29,654 nucleotides of DNA from a bacterium. Its GTDB lineage: Bacteria; Elusimicrobiota; Elusimicrobia; Elusimicrobiales; UBA9959. Of this stretch, positions 7,807-14,551 are shown piece by piece. Below the pieces are notes generated by a model. That model was given only the letters and a program-made list of their open reading frames with translations, was not told the DNA's origin and ran no database searches. The stretch is from NCBI GenBank assembly GCA_021845705.1, contig JAJZVJ010000001.1, positions 1 to 29,654 of the forward strand, read 5' to 3'. Positions within the stretch are counted from its first letter, which is position 1. Each line of letters opens with the position of its first letter. The position numbers were made by a program, and so were the translations under genes.

Positions 7807-8655
7807 CTAACGCCGCAGGATGGAGATAAGCAGCCTTAGGGGACGCAGCAGGTAGGCCGCCGCGGAAGCCGCGCCGTAGCGGCGCAGCATGAAGCGTTTC
7901 TCCGGCACCGCGTATTTCAGCAGCAGGACCGGCCGGTGCAGCACCGGCAGCAGGTATTCCAGCAGCACCGAATGTTCCCTGGCGGCTCTCTCGAAGAAGG
8001 CCGCCTTTACTTTTTCCAGGCCGCGCGGGGCCAGGGCGGCCAGCGCGCTTTCGGGAATGGCCAGCGGACCGCGGGCCAGGCGCCTGACCACCGGCCAGAT
8101 CACGGGCCGCATACCATAAACCCCCGCCTTACGAGCCGCCAAAGCCCAGAATTTTTCCCCGTCTCCCGGAGCGGAGAGGGCTATGCGCGCGCAGTCTTCA
8201 AGCGCGCGCGGGGTCAGTTCGCCGTGGTGCAGCAGCGGGTGCGCCGCCGCGTGCAAAAAAAGGTCCTCCAGGCCGAGTGAGAGGCCGCCGGGAGCCGGCT
8301 CAAGGCCCCAGTCGAACAGCTCGTCGGTATTTTTTATATGCCAGAGGCCGGTGTGCAGGTCCAATATTACCGGGGGGGCGCTGTTCGCGCCGGGGCGGAG
8401 CCAGGCGTCCGCGCTGTTGGGCATGGGCTGGTAGCCCAGGCCGGCAAGTATTCCCTCGAAAGCGGCCAGTTCTTCAGGGCGCACCAGCACGTCCGCGTCG
8501 CTCATCCCGCGCTCGCCTATTTTGTATATGCCAAGCTCGAGCAGGGCGGCGCCCTTGAGCGGGATTATTTCTATCCCCGCCTTTGCGGCGGAGGCCCGCG
8601 CCTCCTCAAAAGCTTCAAGAAGCAGGATCTCCCTGGCTATAATGGCTTTATCCAT
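7807..8655 (-). CDS. Nucleotidyltransferase-family protein (NTP_transf_5 type)
   Basis: Protein of 282 residues matching the uncharacterised nucleotidyltransferase family PF14907. The signature is IIPLKGAALLELGIY near residues 30-44, then RGMSDADVLVRPEEL near residues 49-63, where the D-x-D pair would bind metal and nucleotide. A DLHTGLWH segment near residue 118 and a helical region with HAAAHPLLHHGELT near residue 155 follow, as in the family. Members often sit in polysaccharide or envelope gene clusters, but the substrate is generally unknown. The gene is a single unit on the minus strand, 57 bases after the PilZ gene, which runs in the same direction. Co-transcription from the PilZ promoter is possible. 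No good promoter was seen immediately before its ATG. Confidence 0.75.
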   Translation of the reverse strand: MDKAIIAREILLLEAFEEARASAAKAGIEIIPLKGAALLELGIYKIGERGMSDADVLVRPEELAAFEGILAGLGYQPMPNSADAWLRPGANSAPPVILDLHTGLWHIKNTDELFDWGLEPAPGGLSLGLEDLFLHAAAHPLLHHGELTPRALEDCARIALSAPGDGEKFWALAARKAGVYGMRPVIWPVVRRLARGPLAIPESALAALAPRGLEKVKAAFFERAAREHSVLLEYLLPVLHRPVLLLKYAVPEKRFMLRRYGAASAAAYLLRPLRLLISILRR

Positions 8656-8712
8656 AAAGTATTACGGAGCCGCCGCGGCAGCCCCGGAGGGGACCGCGCG
8701 GGGCTTCCCGTT

Positions 8713-9033
8713 TTACCGCCAGTGGTCTTTTCTTTCGCCGGTGGGGTAGACTGTCTTGCAGGTGTCGAACTTTATGCCGTAGTGAATCGAGTTTTTTTCC
8801 CGGATGATCCTGACCACGCGCGCCTCTACCTCGATAACGCCTTTGTCCAGGAACCGCAGCCGCGCGCGGAACTTATCCGGCATTACTACGGGGTCCCCCA
8901 CTATAAAAGAAGCGCCCACCGAAGAAAAATCCTTAAGCCGGCCCGTGGCCGCCACTTTCCCCTCTACGTCGAAGATCTCTATCACCGAGTCGTGCTTATG
9001 CCTGGGAGCGCGCCTTTGGTCTTTTCCGGTCAT
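8713..9033 (-). CDS. PilZ domain protein, c-di-GMP receptor
   Basis: A single PilZ domain of 106 residues. Both parts of the c-di-GMP binding signature are visible: the arginine motif in QRRAPRHK (R7 and R11) and the D-x-S-x-x-G motif at D35-S37-G40 in KDFSSVGASF. A typical RVVRII strand follows near residue 74. Such small PilZ proteins bind cyclic di-GMP and alter motility, secretion or polysaccharide synthesis through a partner. Together with the HD-GYP gene about 1.7 kb away it points to local c-di-GMP signalling. The gene starts at a near-consensus promoter with no leader and is divergent from the YgbA-type gene. Confidence 0.85.
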   Translation of the reverse strand: MTGKDQRRAPRHKHDSVIEIFDVEGKVAATGRLKDFSSVGASFIVGDPVVMPDKFRARLRFLDKGVIEVEARVVRIIREKNSIHYGIKFDTCKTVYPTGERKDHWR

Positions 9034-9068
9034 CCCTAGATTCTAGGATATGCCGCCCCCTTAGTCAA
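9033..9068 (-). promoter_or_regulatory. Sigma-70-type promoter giving a leaderless pilZ mRNA
   Basis: On the minus strand TTGACT (complement of 9063-9068) and TAGAAT (complement of 9040-9045) are separated by exactly 17 bases. Six bases later is the ATG at 9033, so the predicted +1 is the first base of the start codon. Confidence 0.65.
9035..9047. promoter_or_regulatory. Palindrome overlapping the pilZ -10 element, possible operator
   Basis: CCTAGA and TCTAGG are perfect inverted repeats around a single central base. They cover the -10 box and start region of the pilZ promoter, where a bound repressor would block transcription. No regulator is identified. Confidence 0.35.
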
Positions 9069-9090
9069 AAACCGGTCCGCTCTTTTTACG

Positions 9091-9105
9091 TATAATAAAA
9101 GAATG
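9091..9105 (+). promoter_or_regulatory. -10 element giving a leaderless ygbA-type mRNA
   Basis: A perfect TATAAT at 9091-9096 is followed by six bases and then the ATG at 9103, so the predicted +1 is the start codon. No Shine-Dalgarno sequence and no clear -35 are present; an activator may be needed. Confidence 0.55.
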
Positions 9106-9396
9106 GAAAAAGAGACAAAGGAAGAACTGGCGACCATCGAAATAATGCTGGGGATCTACTGCCGGGACAAGCACGGCGGGAAAGCCCTTTGCGCGGCCTG
9201 CTCCGGACTGCTCTCCTACGCCGCCCTGCGCCTGCAGAAATGTCCGCATCACCCCAAACCCGCCTGCAAGAACTGCGCCACCCACTGCTATCTCCCGGAA
9301 AAACGCGCGCTTATGAAGGACGTTATGAAGTACGCCGGCCCCCGTATGCCGCTGCGCCACCCGCTGCTCACCCTCAAGCATTACTTTAAAAAATAA
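9103..9396 (+). CDS. YgbA-type nitrous oxide-stimulated promoter family protein
   Basis: Small cysteine-rich protein of 97 residues matching the YgbA_NO family (PF11756). The visible signature is IYCRDKHG near residue 18, a CAACSGLLSYA segment near residues 30-40, a KCPHHPKPACKNCATHCY segment near residues 45-63 and a C-terminal MKYAGPRMPLRHPLL segment. E. coli ygbA is controlled by the nitric-oxide sensor NsrR, and family members are associated with nitrosative stress. The clustered Cys and His residues suggest metal or iron-sulphur binding, but the biochemical role is not established here. The gene is divergent from pilZ across a 69-base gap holding both promoters. I saw no convincing NsrR or FNR palindrome. 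Confidence 0.8.
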   Translation: MEKETKEELATIEIMLGIYCRDKHGGKALCAACSGLLSYAALRLQKCPHHPKPACKNCATHCYLPEKRALMKDVMKYAGPRMPLRHPLLTLKHYFKK

Positions 9397-9414
9397 GCCG
9401 CTACAGGGTTGATC

Positions 9415-9479
9415 GCCCCGGCGCGGGTAGTCCCGCGCCGGGGCCGTCGAACTGCGCGGTGGAACGTTTTTTACCGCGC
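9415..9479. terminator. Two hairpins between convergent genes
   Basis: The first is a perfect 13-base, fully G+C stem (9415-9427 with 9432-9444) around the loop TAGT. The second pairs GCGCGGT (9454-9460) with ACCGCGC (9473-9479) around a 12-base loop. They lie between the stop of the YgbA-type gene and the stop of the Met/Lys-rich gene on the other strand. Neither has a classical T tail directly after it, so they may protect transcript ends rather than cause intrinsic termination. Confidence 0.5.
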
Positions 9480-9482
9480 CCG

Positions 9483-10049
9483 TCAGTGCCTGCCGGACGT
9501 TTCGGGACGGCCGCCCTTCTCCGGCCTGTCCATCATTTCATGTTTTTCCGGCATTTCCATTTTTTCCATTTTGCCGGATTTTCCGGCCTTCCCGCTTTTC
9601 CCCATCTTGCCCGCGTTCCGCTGTCTATGTGCGGCGGCCGTTATTTTCTTCACCTTGCTTACGGCCGGACCAAGCTTGAACCCCAGTTCCTTGGCAATTT
9701 CGCCCCAGCCCATCACGGGCGGTCCCTGGCGCAGCGCCATCACCTTCTGCACATTGGCGTCGGTGATCCCGCCAGGCATCCCCTGGGCCAGAGACAGCAC
9801 TATGGAGACCTCCCCGTAGCCCATTTTCTGGTCGCGCAGCCCCTGCACGCGGGCGTCGTCCACCCCGAACTCCGCCTTTATTTTGTCCGTCACCGTCTTG
9901 GCGGCTTCGGGCTTGCCGGCTTCTTTATCCAGCTCTACCGAGGCTTTGTCCAGTTTCTTCTCTTCTGACGATTTCTGCTGCGCCAGCACCGGCATGGCCG
10001 CGCACAGAAAAAGACCCGCAAGTAACAGCCGCATTCCATTGTTTTTCAT
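9483..10049 (-). CDS. Secreted protein with Met/Lys/Gly-rich tail, unknown function
   Basis: Protein of 188 residues. The first 23 are a signal peptide ending in VLAQ. The mature part begins with a Lys/Glu-rich helical stretch. It then has two related segments, MGYGEVSIVLSLAQ (near residue 75) and MGWGEIAKELGFKLG (near residue 112), joined by a GMPGGITDANVQKVMALRQGPP linker. They look like an internal duplication of a small helical motif. The last 50 residues are low complexity, rich in Lys, Gly, Met and Glu with a few His. A perfect AGGAGG ribosome binding site lies at optimal distance before the ATG. It is 29 bases downstream of the barrel protein gene and probably in its operon. I do not recognise a named family. 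Confidence 0.65.
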   Translation of the reverse strand: MKNNGMRLLLAGLFLCAAMPVLAQQKSSEEKKLDKASVELDKEAGKPEAAKTVTDKIKAEFGVDDARVQGLRDQKMGYGEVSIVLSLAQGMPGGITDANVQKVMALRQGPPVMGWGEIAKELGFKLGPAVSKVKKITAAAHRQRNAGKMGKSGKAGKSGKMEKMEMPEKHEMMDRPEKGGRPETSGRH

Positions 10050-10078
10050 TTATTCCTCCTCCCCCCGCTTTTTTTAAC

Positions 10079-10873
10079 TTAAAACCGCCGGCTCAGGCCC
10101 GCGCTCAGGCCCAGATCCGGGCTGCCGTCGGAAAGACCGAGAAGCAGCCCGCCGAAATAGTGATTGCCGTCAGAAGAACTATAATCCAGCGTGCCGCTGA
10201 GGTCCCTCGGATCGGAGTTGCCGTCGAGCAGGGCGCTGCGCGTTTCGTAAAGCGCGGTCAGCCAGAGGTCTCCGGACAGCTTGCGGGAGAAGCCCATATC
10301 CAGGGAGAGCTGGTTATTGAAGTCCACACCGGCCGGATCCCCGATTATGGTGTAATAACCGTCGGCCAGCACCGTCCAGCCTGGCGACACGTTCTTGGCG
10401 AACTCCAACCCCGCCCCTTCGTCCAGCTCGCCCGTGCCGAGACCTTTATTCTTATTGGCGGTGGGCAGCTTAAGCAGGCCGGCAAAGGAAAGGTCGCATG
10501 AACGCGGGCCCTCGTTGGCGACAATGAACGTGCCGCGCACCAGAATATCGCCAAGTCCGGATTCCGACGTGCTAACCGCTCCGCCTCCGCCTTTGGTCAT
10601 GCGCATGGGGCTGCCGCCTACCCGGATCACCTGGCCCGTGGAGCTTTGGCGCAATAACGGCACGGTTACGGCTATGTCCCCCTCGCTGTAATAGCGTTTA
10701 AGCGTGAACGGGATATAGATGGAATCGGTGCGGTCCGTGCCGCCGTATTTCCCGGTGTCGTAATTGAAGGAGGAACTGAACTTCCAGTCTTCCGCGCGCG
10801 CGGCCGGCGCCAGCAGCGCGGCGCAGAAAGCCGCGCAGAAACAGATATGCAAGCGGATATAAATGTTTTTCAT
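10079..10873 (-). CDS. Outer-membrane beta-barrel protein, MetA/transporter-like family
   Basis: Protein of 264 residues with a signal peptide ending near ARA-ED (residues 1-27). The mature part has alternating short beta strands and ends in a C-terminal phenylalanine (SRRF), the usual recognition signal for the BAM machinery. The order of strands, with a GLGDILVRGTF segment near residue 105 and a LKLPTANKNKG segment near residue 134, resembles the family annotated as MetA-pathway of phenol degradation or transporter barrels. That name does not prove any role in phenol metabolism. It leads a probable two-gene unit with the Met/Lys-rich secreted protein and is divergent from uraA. A GAGG ribosome binding site precedes the ATG. 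Confidence 0.7.
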   Translation of the reverse strand: MKNIYIRLHICFCAAFCAALLAPAARAEDWKFSSSFNYDTGKYGGTDRTDSIYIPFTLKRYYSEGDIAVTVPLLRQSSTGQVIRVGGSPMRMTKGGGGAVSTSESGLGDILVRGTFIVANEGPRSCDLSFAGLLKLPTANKNKGLGTGELDEGAGLEFAKNVSPGWTVLADGYYTIIGDPAGVDFNNQLSLDMGFSRKLSGDLWLTALYETRSALLDGNSDPRDLSGTLDYSSSDGNHYFGGLLLGLSDGSPDLGLSAGLSRRF

Positions 10874-10991
10874 AAACCTCGTTGACCGTCTGTAGAATAT
10901 TTTAAGGGATACGCGCGCGGCGCGCCTTCATTCCCGGAAAGCGTCCCCCCAAAGAGAAGTTAAAAAACTTTAAGCGCCGAGTCAACCCCCC

Positions 10992-11039
10992 TTTACCTTT
11001 GCCCCTATTAATAATAGTATTGCACTTATAGGAGTACGG
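10992..11039 (+). promoter_or_regulatory. Probable promoter and ribosome binding site of the uracil permease gene
   Basis: TTTACC (10992-10997) and TAGTAT (11015-11020) are separated by 17 bases; each matches the sigma-70 consensus at four of six positions. The predicted start near 11027 leaves a leader of about 13 bases that holds an AGGAG ribosome binding site at 11030-11034. The rest of the divergent gap (10874-10991) shows no PyrR-type RNA element that I can recognise. Confidence 0.4.
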
Positions 11040-12332
11040 ATGCAGAAATTATATTACCCTGAAGATAAACTTCCGCTTTCCAGGCTGATCCCGATGGGGA
11101 TGCAGCACGTGGTGGCCATGTTCGGGGCCACGGTGCTCGCCCCCATACTGATGGGCTTTAACCCGCAGACCGCTATTTTTTTCTCGGGCGCCGGCACCCT
11201 TATTTTTATCGCCATAACCAGGGCCAAGGTCCCGAGCTACCTGGGTTCCTCTTTCGCCTTTATCGGGCCGGTACTGGCGGTGACGGGCGGGATGGCGGAG
11301 AATATCCCCTACGCCCTGTCCGGCATAGCCGGGGCCGCGGCGCTTTACGCGGTAGCCGCCGCGGTCACCATGAAATACGGGCCCAAATGGGTGGACAGGC
11401 TTATGCCGCCGGTGGTGACCGGGGCGGTGGTCGCCCTGATAGGCCTGAACCTCTCTTCTTCCGCCGTGGCCAATTTCTTCAACCAGGACTTCAGTCTGCA
11501 GACCCACGGCGACGCGCTGAGGCTGCTGGTGGCTTGCGTTACTTTCGTGGTGGCGGCTTCTGTCTCTATCTATTTAAAAGGTTTCATGCGCCTGCTGCCT
11601 ATACTCACAGGCGTTGTGGCCGGCTACGTTCTTTCCCTGGCCCTGGGCATAGTGGACCTGGCCAGCCTGGAAGCTATAAGGCAGGCGCCCTGGGCCGGCC
11701 TGCCGCCTTTTGTGGCGCCGGTGTTCAGTTTTAAAGCTATTCTGGTAATAGCGCCGGTCTTCGTGGTGCTGGTGGCGGAGAACAAGGGCCATATAGAGGC
11801 CATCTCCGGCTTTATGAAGCGGGACCTGAACCCGCACCTGGGGCGGGCTTACCTCGGCGACGCCGTGGCCACCTTCGTCTCCGCCATGGGCGGCGGAACC
11901 CCGCAGACCACCTATGCCGAGAACATGGGCGTAATGGCCATCACCCGCGTGTTCAGCGTTTACAATTTCATCGCTGCGGCCTGCATAGCGCTGCTGCTGG
12001 GCCTCTGCCCCAAGTTCGGCGCGGTGATACAGTCCATCCCCGCCCCGGTGCTTGGCGGCGTGACCGTTATACTGTACGGTCTGATAGCTATAATGGGCAT
12101 AAAGATCTGGCTGGACGCCAAAGTGGACTTCTGTTCCCATAAGAACCTTATAATAGCGGGCTCTTCCATAATAATCTCCACGGGCCTGGGCGTAAAAGGC
12201 TTTACGGCCGGCGGGATGAATATAGCCGGCATAGCCTTCGGCACGGTGCTGGCGGTAGTAATGAACCTGGTCCTGTCGTTCGGCGGCAAGGACCGGGACG
12301 CCGACAGGCAGGACGCCGAGGCGTGCGGATAG
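11040..12332 (+). CDS. uraA: Uracil permease, NCS2 nucleobase transporter
   Basis: Integral membrane protein of 430 residues, normal length for UraA/PyrP. It imports uracil by proton symport for pyrimidine salvage. The N-terminal segment LIPMGMQHVVAMFGATVLAPILMG near residues 16-40 is the NCS2 first helix. The GSSFAFIGPVLAV half-helix follows near residue 70. The substrate-binding region has VFVVLVAENKGHIEAISG near residue 245, with the conserved Glu, and the GGTPQTTYAENMGVMAITRV signature near residues 284-303. About fourteen hydrophobic segments are visible. The AENxGV wording favours uracil over xanthine or uric acid transporters. A secreted alpha/beta hydrolase gene follows after 17 bases, probably in the same transcript though functionally unrelated on present evidence. 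Confidence 0.92.
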   Translation: MQKLYYPEDKLPLSRLIPMGMQHVVAMFGATVLAPILMGFNPQTAIFFSGAGTLIFIAITRAKVPSYLGSSFAFIGPVLAVTGGMAENIPYALSGIAGAAALYAVAAAVTMKYGPKWVDRLMPPVVTGAVVALIGLNLSSSAVANFFNQDFSLQTHGDALRLLVACVTFVVAASVSIYLKGFMRLLPILTGVVAGYVLSLALGIVDLASLEAIRQAPWAGLPPFVAPVFSFKAILVIAPVFVVLVAENKGHIEAISGFMKRDLNPHLGRAYLGDAVATFVSAMGGGTPQTTYAENMGVMAITRVFSVYNFIAAACIALLLGLCPKFGAVIQSIPAPVLGGVTVILYGLIAIMGIKIWLDAKVDFCSHKNLIIAGSSIIISTGLGVKGFTAGGMNIAGIAFGTVLAVVMNLVLSFGGKDRDADRQDAEACG

Positions 12333-12349
12333 AATTTTCAGGGGGATAA

Positions 12350-13078
12350 ATGCGCTTATTCAAATTAGTTTTCGCGGCGGCTTTCCCGGTTTTGGCCTTC
12401 GCCACGGCGCAGGCCGGCCAGAAAACCGTGCACATCACGACCAAAGACGGCTGCCTGCTGGAGGCTTTTTACCTGGCTCCCTCTTCCGGCTCGTATATTT
12501 TCCTGAACGCGCACGGGCTGGGCTCCGATAAGAACGAGTGGGGAAGTTTCCAGAAAGAACTTGCAAGCGCGGGCTACGGCTACCTCTCGCTTGACCTGCG
12601 GGGCCATGGCAACAGCAGCACCTGCGGCGGCAAAAAAGTTAAATACCTGTATTTCTCGGAAGCGGACTGGAACCGCCTCTCACTGGATATAGAAGCGGGG
12701 GCGGCCTGGCTTAAAAAGCGCGGGGTCTCACCCCAAAAAATGGTCTTCTGCGGCGCCAGCGTCGGCGCCAACCTCTCCCTGAAGGCGGCTTCGGAAGGGG
12801 CCATAAAACCCGCGGCCCTGGTGCTGCTTTCCCCCGGGCTGGAATACGCCGGGGTAAAAACGGAAGATTATTTTACCCGGCCAAGGTCTTTCCGCGTACT
12901 GAGCGTAGCGGCCCGCGAGGACGGCTACGCGTGGCAGAGCGTGCAGCTGCTTAACAGCGAGGCGATGAAAAAAGGCCTGCCGGCGCATTCCCTGGAAGCC
13001 GAGGGCGGCCACGGGGTGAATATGTTCAAAACGCCTTCGGTGATACCGGCTATTCTTTCCTGGGTAGAGGAAAAATAG
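12350..13078 (+). CDS. Secreted alpha/beta hydrolase
   Basis: Protein of 242 residues with a signal peptide ending in AQAG (residues 1-23). The mature part has the alpha/beta hydrolase layout: LNAHGLGSDKNEW near residues 52-64 (oxyanion region), LDLRGHGNSS near residues 84-93, and the nucleophile Ser in GASVGA near residue 136. A probable acid Asp lies in REDGYAW near residue 190 and the catalytic His in GGHGVNM near residue 219. All three catalytic positions are present, so it is probably an active esterase, lipase or peptidase in the periplasm, with unknown substrate. A GGGGG tract serves as ribosome binding site. Its 3' end overlaps the 3' end of the convergent TatD-type gene by 29 bases. 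Confidence 0.8.
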   Translation: MRLFKLVFAAAFPVLAFATAQAGQKTVHITTKDGCLLEAFYLAPSSGSYIFLNAHGLGSDKNEWGSFQKELASAGYGYLSLDLRGHGNSSTCGGKKVKYLYFSEADWNRLSLDIEAGAAWLKKRGVSPQKMVFCGASVGANLSLKAASEGAIKPAALVLLSPGLEYAGVKTEDYFTRPRSFRVLSVAAREDGYAWQSVQLLNSEAMKKGLPAHSLEAEGGHGVNMFKTPSVIPAILSWVEEK

Positions 13079-13844
13079 GCGCCGCGGAAACGGGCGAGAT
13101 GAATTTAACCCCGTTAGTCCAGGAAAGTTCCGCGAGTTCTTCTACCGGCCGGCCAAGTATCTGCGCGGCGGCTGAAACCACCTCCACAATGCCGGCGGGC
13201 CCGGCGCGCCAACCCGGAGCGTCGGCCGCCGGCGCCTCGGTCTCAAAAAGCAGCCTTTCGGGCGGGACGGCCGGCAGGGCGCGGCGGAGTTTTTCCCTTT
13301 TAGCGTCCATTATGGCGCCGCTGAAAGAAAAATAAGCCCCCAGGGAAGCCAGCTCCGCCACCAGCTCCGCGGGCCCGCCGTAGGAATGAAGCAGAAAAGG
13401 GCCGGGCTTCTCCTCTTTTAATATTGCGGGCAGCCTGCCCCAGGCTTTTACGCAGTGCAGGCAGGCGGGGCGGTCCAGCTTTTTAGCCAGACGCAGCTGG
13501 ACGGTAAAAACACCTTCCTGCCGGGCCAGGTCGGTGGCGTTCTTACCGCCATCCAGGCCTATCTCCCCTACGCAGGAGGGGACGCGCACAAGAAAGAGCT
13601 CAAGTTCCTCAAGCCAGCCGGGCGGGCCCTCTTTTATGAACCAGGGGTGAAGGCCGAAACAGGGAATGACGCTTTTGTTCCCGACCGCCAGCTCAAATAC
13701 CGCTTCCCAGTCGGCCGGGCTGGTCCCGTTGCAGAGCATAAGCCCCACCCCGGCCTCCGCTGCCAGGCGCAAAGCCGCGGCGGCTTCCGTTTTAGAACCA
13801 TAACCCTGCAGATGGTCGTGCGCGTCTAAAAACCGTGGCTTCAT
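13050..13844 (-). CDS. TatD-family metal-dependent hydrolase
   Basis: TIM-barrel amidohydrolase of 264 residues, the usual length for TatD. Metal-binding positions visible are HxH in DAHDHL (residues 8-13), the Glu in CVGEIGLD near residue 94, the His in LHCVKAW near residue 130 and the His in LLHSYGG near residue 152. The final ligand, normally Asp in the ETDxP motif, is Glu in FETEAPA near residue 199. TatD enzymes are 3'-5' DNA exonucleases or general phosphodiesterases linked to DNA repair. The Asp-to-Glu change keeps the charge and may preserve activity, but is unusual. The gene stands alone on the minus strand, with its 3' end overlapping the convergent hydrolase gene. Confidence 0.82.
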   Translation of the reverse strand: MKPRFLDAHDHLQGYGSKTEAAAALRLAAEAGVGLMLCNGTSPADWEAVFELAVGNKSVIPCFGLHPWFIKEGPPGWLEELELFLVRVPSCVGEIGLDGGKNATDLARQEGVFTVQLRLAKKLDRPACLHCVKAWGRLPAILKEEKPGPFLLHSYGGPAELVAELASLGAYFSFSGAIMDAKREKLRRALPAVPPERLLFETEAPAADAPGWRAGPAGIVEVVSAAAQILGRPVEELAELSWTNGVKFISPVSAAPIFPLPRKE

Positions 13845-13864
13845 AATTTAAAGTTTACACCATA

Positions 13865-13892
13865 AACCGCAAGGCAGGCAAAACCTGCGGTT
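13865..13892. other. Imperfect hairpin upstream of the TatD-type gene
   Basis: AACCGC (13865-13870) pairs with GCGGTT (13887-13892), and inside it AGG pairs with CCT after a one-base bulge. An alternative inner stem pairs GCAGG (13874-13878) with CCTGC (13884-13888). It lies about 20 bases upstream of the TatD-type start on the minus strand, so it could be in that gene's leader. Its role is unknown. Confidence 0.3.
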
Positions 13893-13913
13893 ACCTGGGA
13901 ATACCGAGAGATA

Positions 13914-13942
13914 AAAAAACCGCGCTTGCGGCGCGGTTTTTT
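13914..13942 (-). terminator. Rho-independent terminator of the peptidase operon
   Basis: A 12-base perfect stem (13914-13925 with 13931-13942) with a 5-base loop and a GC-rich core flanked by A and T runs. It lies 18 bases after the stop of the last gene of the minus-strand operon. Reading on that strand the stem is followed by a T tract, the classical arrangement. The flanking A run could make it work in both directions. Confidence 0.88.
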
Positions 13943-13960
13943 ATGGGCCCGGGGGGGAGC

Positions 13961-14551
13961 TTACGGCTTGCCCTTAAAACTTTTAGCTACTTTTTCAAAG
14001 ACGGGCAGGTTCTCTATAAAGGCCGTTTTTGGCGCGCTAAAATTCAGCACATAAAAGCCTTCTTTAGCCGGCAGCACATAAAGTTTCTCTTTTAGCTGAA
14101 CGCTGTCATCAGACTTGCTCTCAGGGTGGAGAAAAACCATCCTCTCGCGCGAAAGTATCACGCCTTTGCGGCCGCCTAAAGTAATTTTTTTTGCGGGCTC
14201 AAAGAGTTCCCGCGCTGTTTTTGTTTCTCCCGCAACATTCCTGGAGTTGCGGTGTATAAAATCATCAGGTCCGTTAAAATCCTCATTATCCTTTGCGTAA
14301 TAAGAAACGAATATCGAGACAGGAGCTTTTTCGGCTTTAGGTGAAAGAAGCTCTATTTCGTAGATCTTATATTCCTCATCTTTGTCTTTATCCCTCTCCA
14401 GGCTCCAGGAAACCGGGACGCTGCAGGAAAAATAATTATTATCCATGACATAATTCTTGAACTGACCCCCGCGGGTTTTAGCCTGCGGCCCGGCGCAGGC
14501 GGCGGAGGCCATAAGAGCAAGGACCGAGACCGTAAAAATCATGTTTTTCAT
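13961..14551 (-). CDS. Small secreted protein, PsbP/Mog1-like fold suspected
   Basis: Protein of 196 residues. The first 20 form a signal sequence ending SAACAG. The Cys could be a lipidation site, but the lipobox is imperfect (Ser at -3), so cleavage by ordinary signal peptidase after ACA is equally possible. The mature part contains NNYFSCSVPVSWSLERD near residue 40, then a strand pattern ending KEGFYVLNFSAPKTAF near residue 165. That wording resembles PsbP- or Mog1-like proteins that shield hydrophobic surfaces, but the match is weak. The start codon overlaps the stop of the preceding gene by four bases (ATGA), which implies translational coupling and joint function. It is the last gene before a strong terminator. 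Confidence 0.7.
   Translation of the reverse strand: MKNMIFTVSVLALMASAACAGPQAKTRGGQFKNYVMDNNYFSCSVPVSWSLERDKDKDEEYKIYEIELLSPKAEKAPVSIFVSYYAKDNEDFNGPDDFIHRNSRNVAGETKTARELFEPAKKITLGGRKGVILSRERMVFLHPESKSDDSVQLKEKLYVLPAKEGFYVLNFSAPKTAFIENLPVFEKVAKSFKGKP

Noticed and set aside
8183..8210. GCGCGCG inverted repeat as a terminator
   Set aside because: It lies inside the nucleotidyltransferase coding sequence and reflects Ala/Arg codons.
10874..10991. A pyrimidine-responsive RNA element ahead of uraA
   Set aside because: No PyrR-binding loop or terminator/antiterminator pair was recognisable; only a weak AAGTT/AACTT hairpin near 10957-10970.
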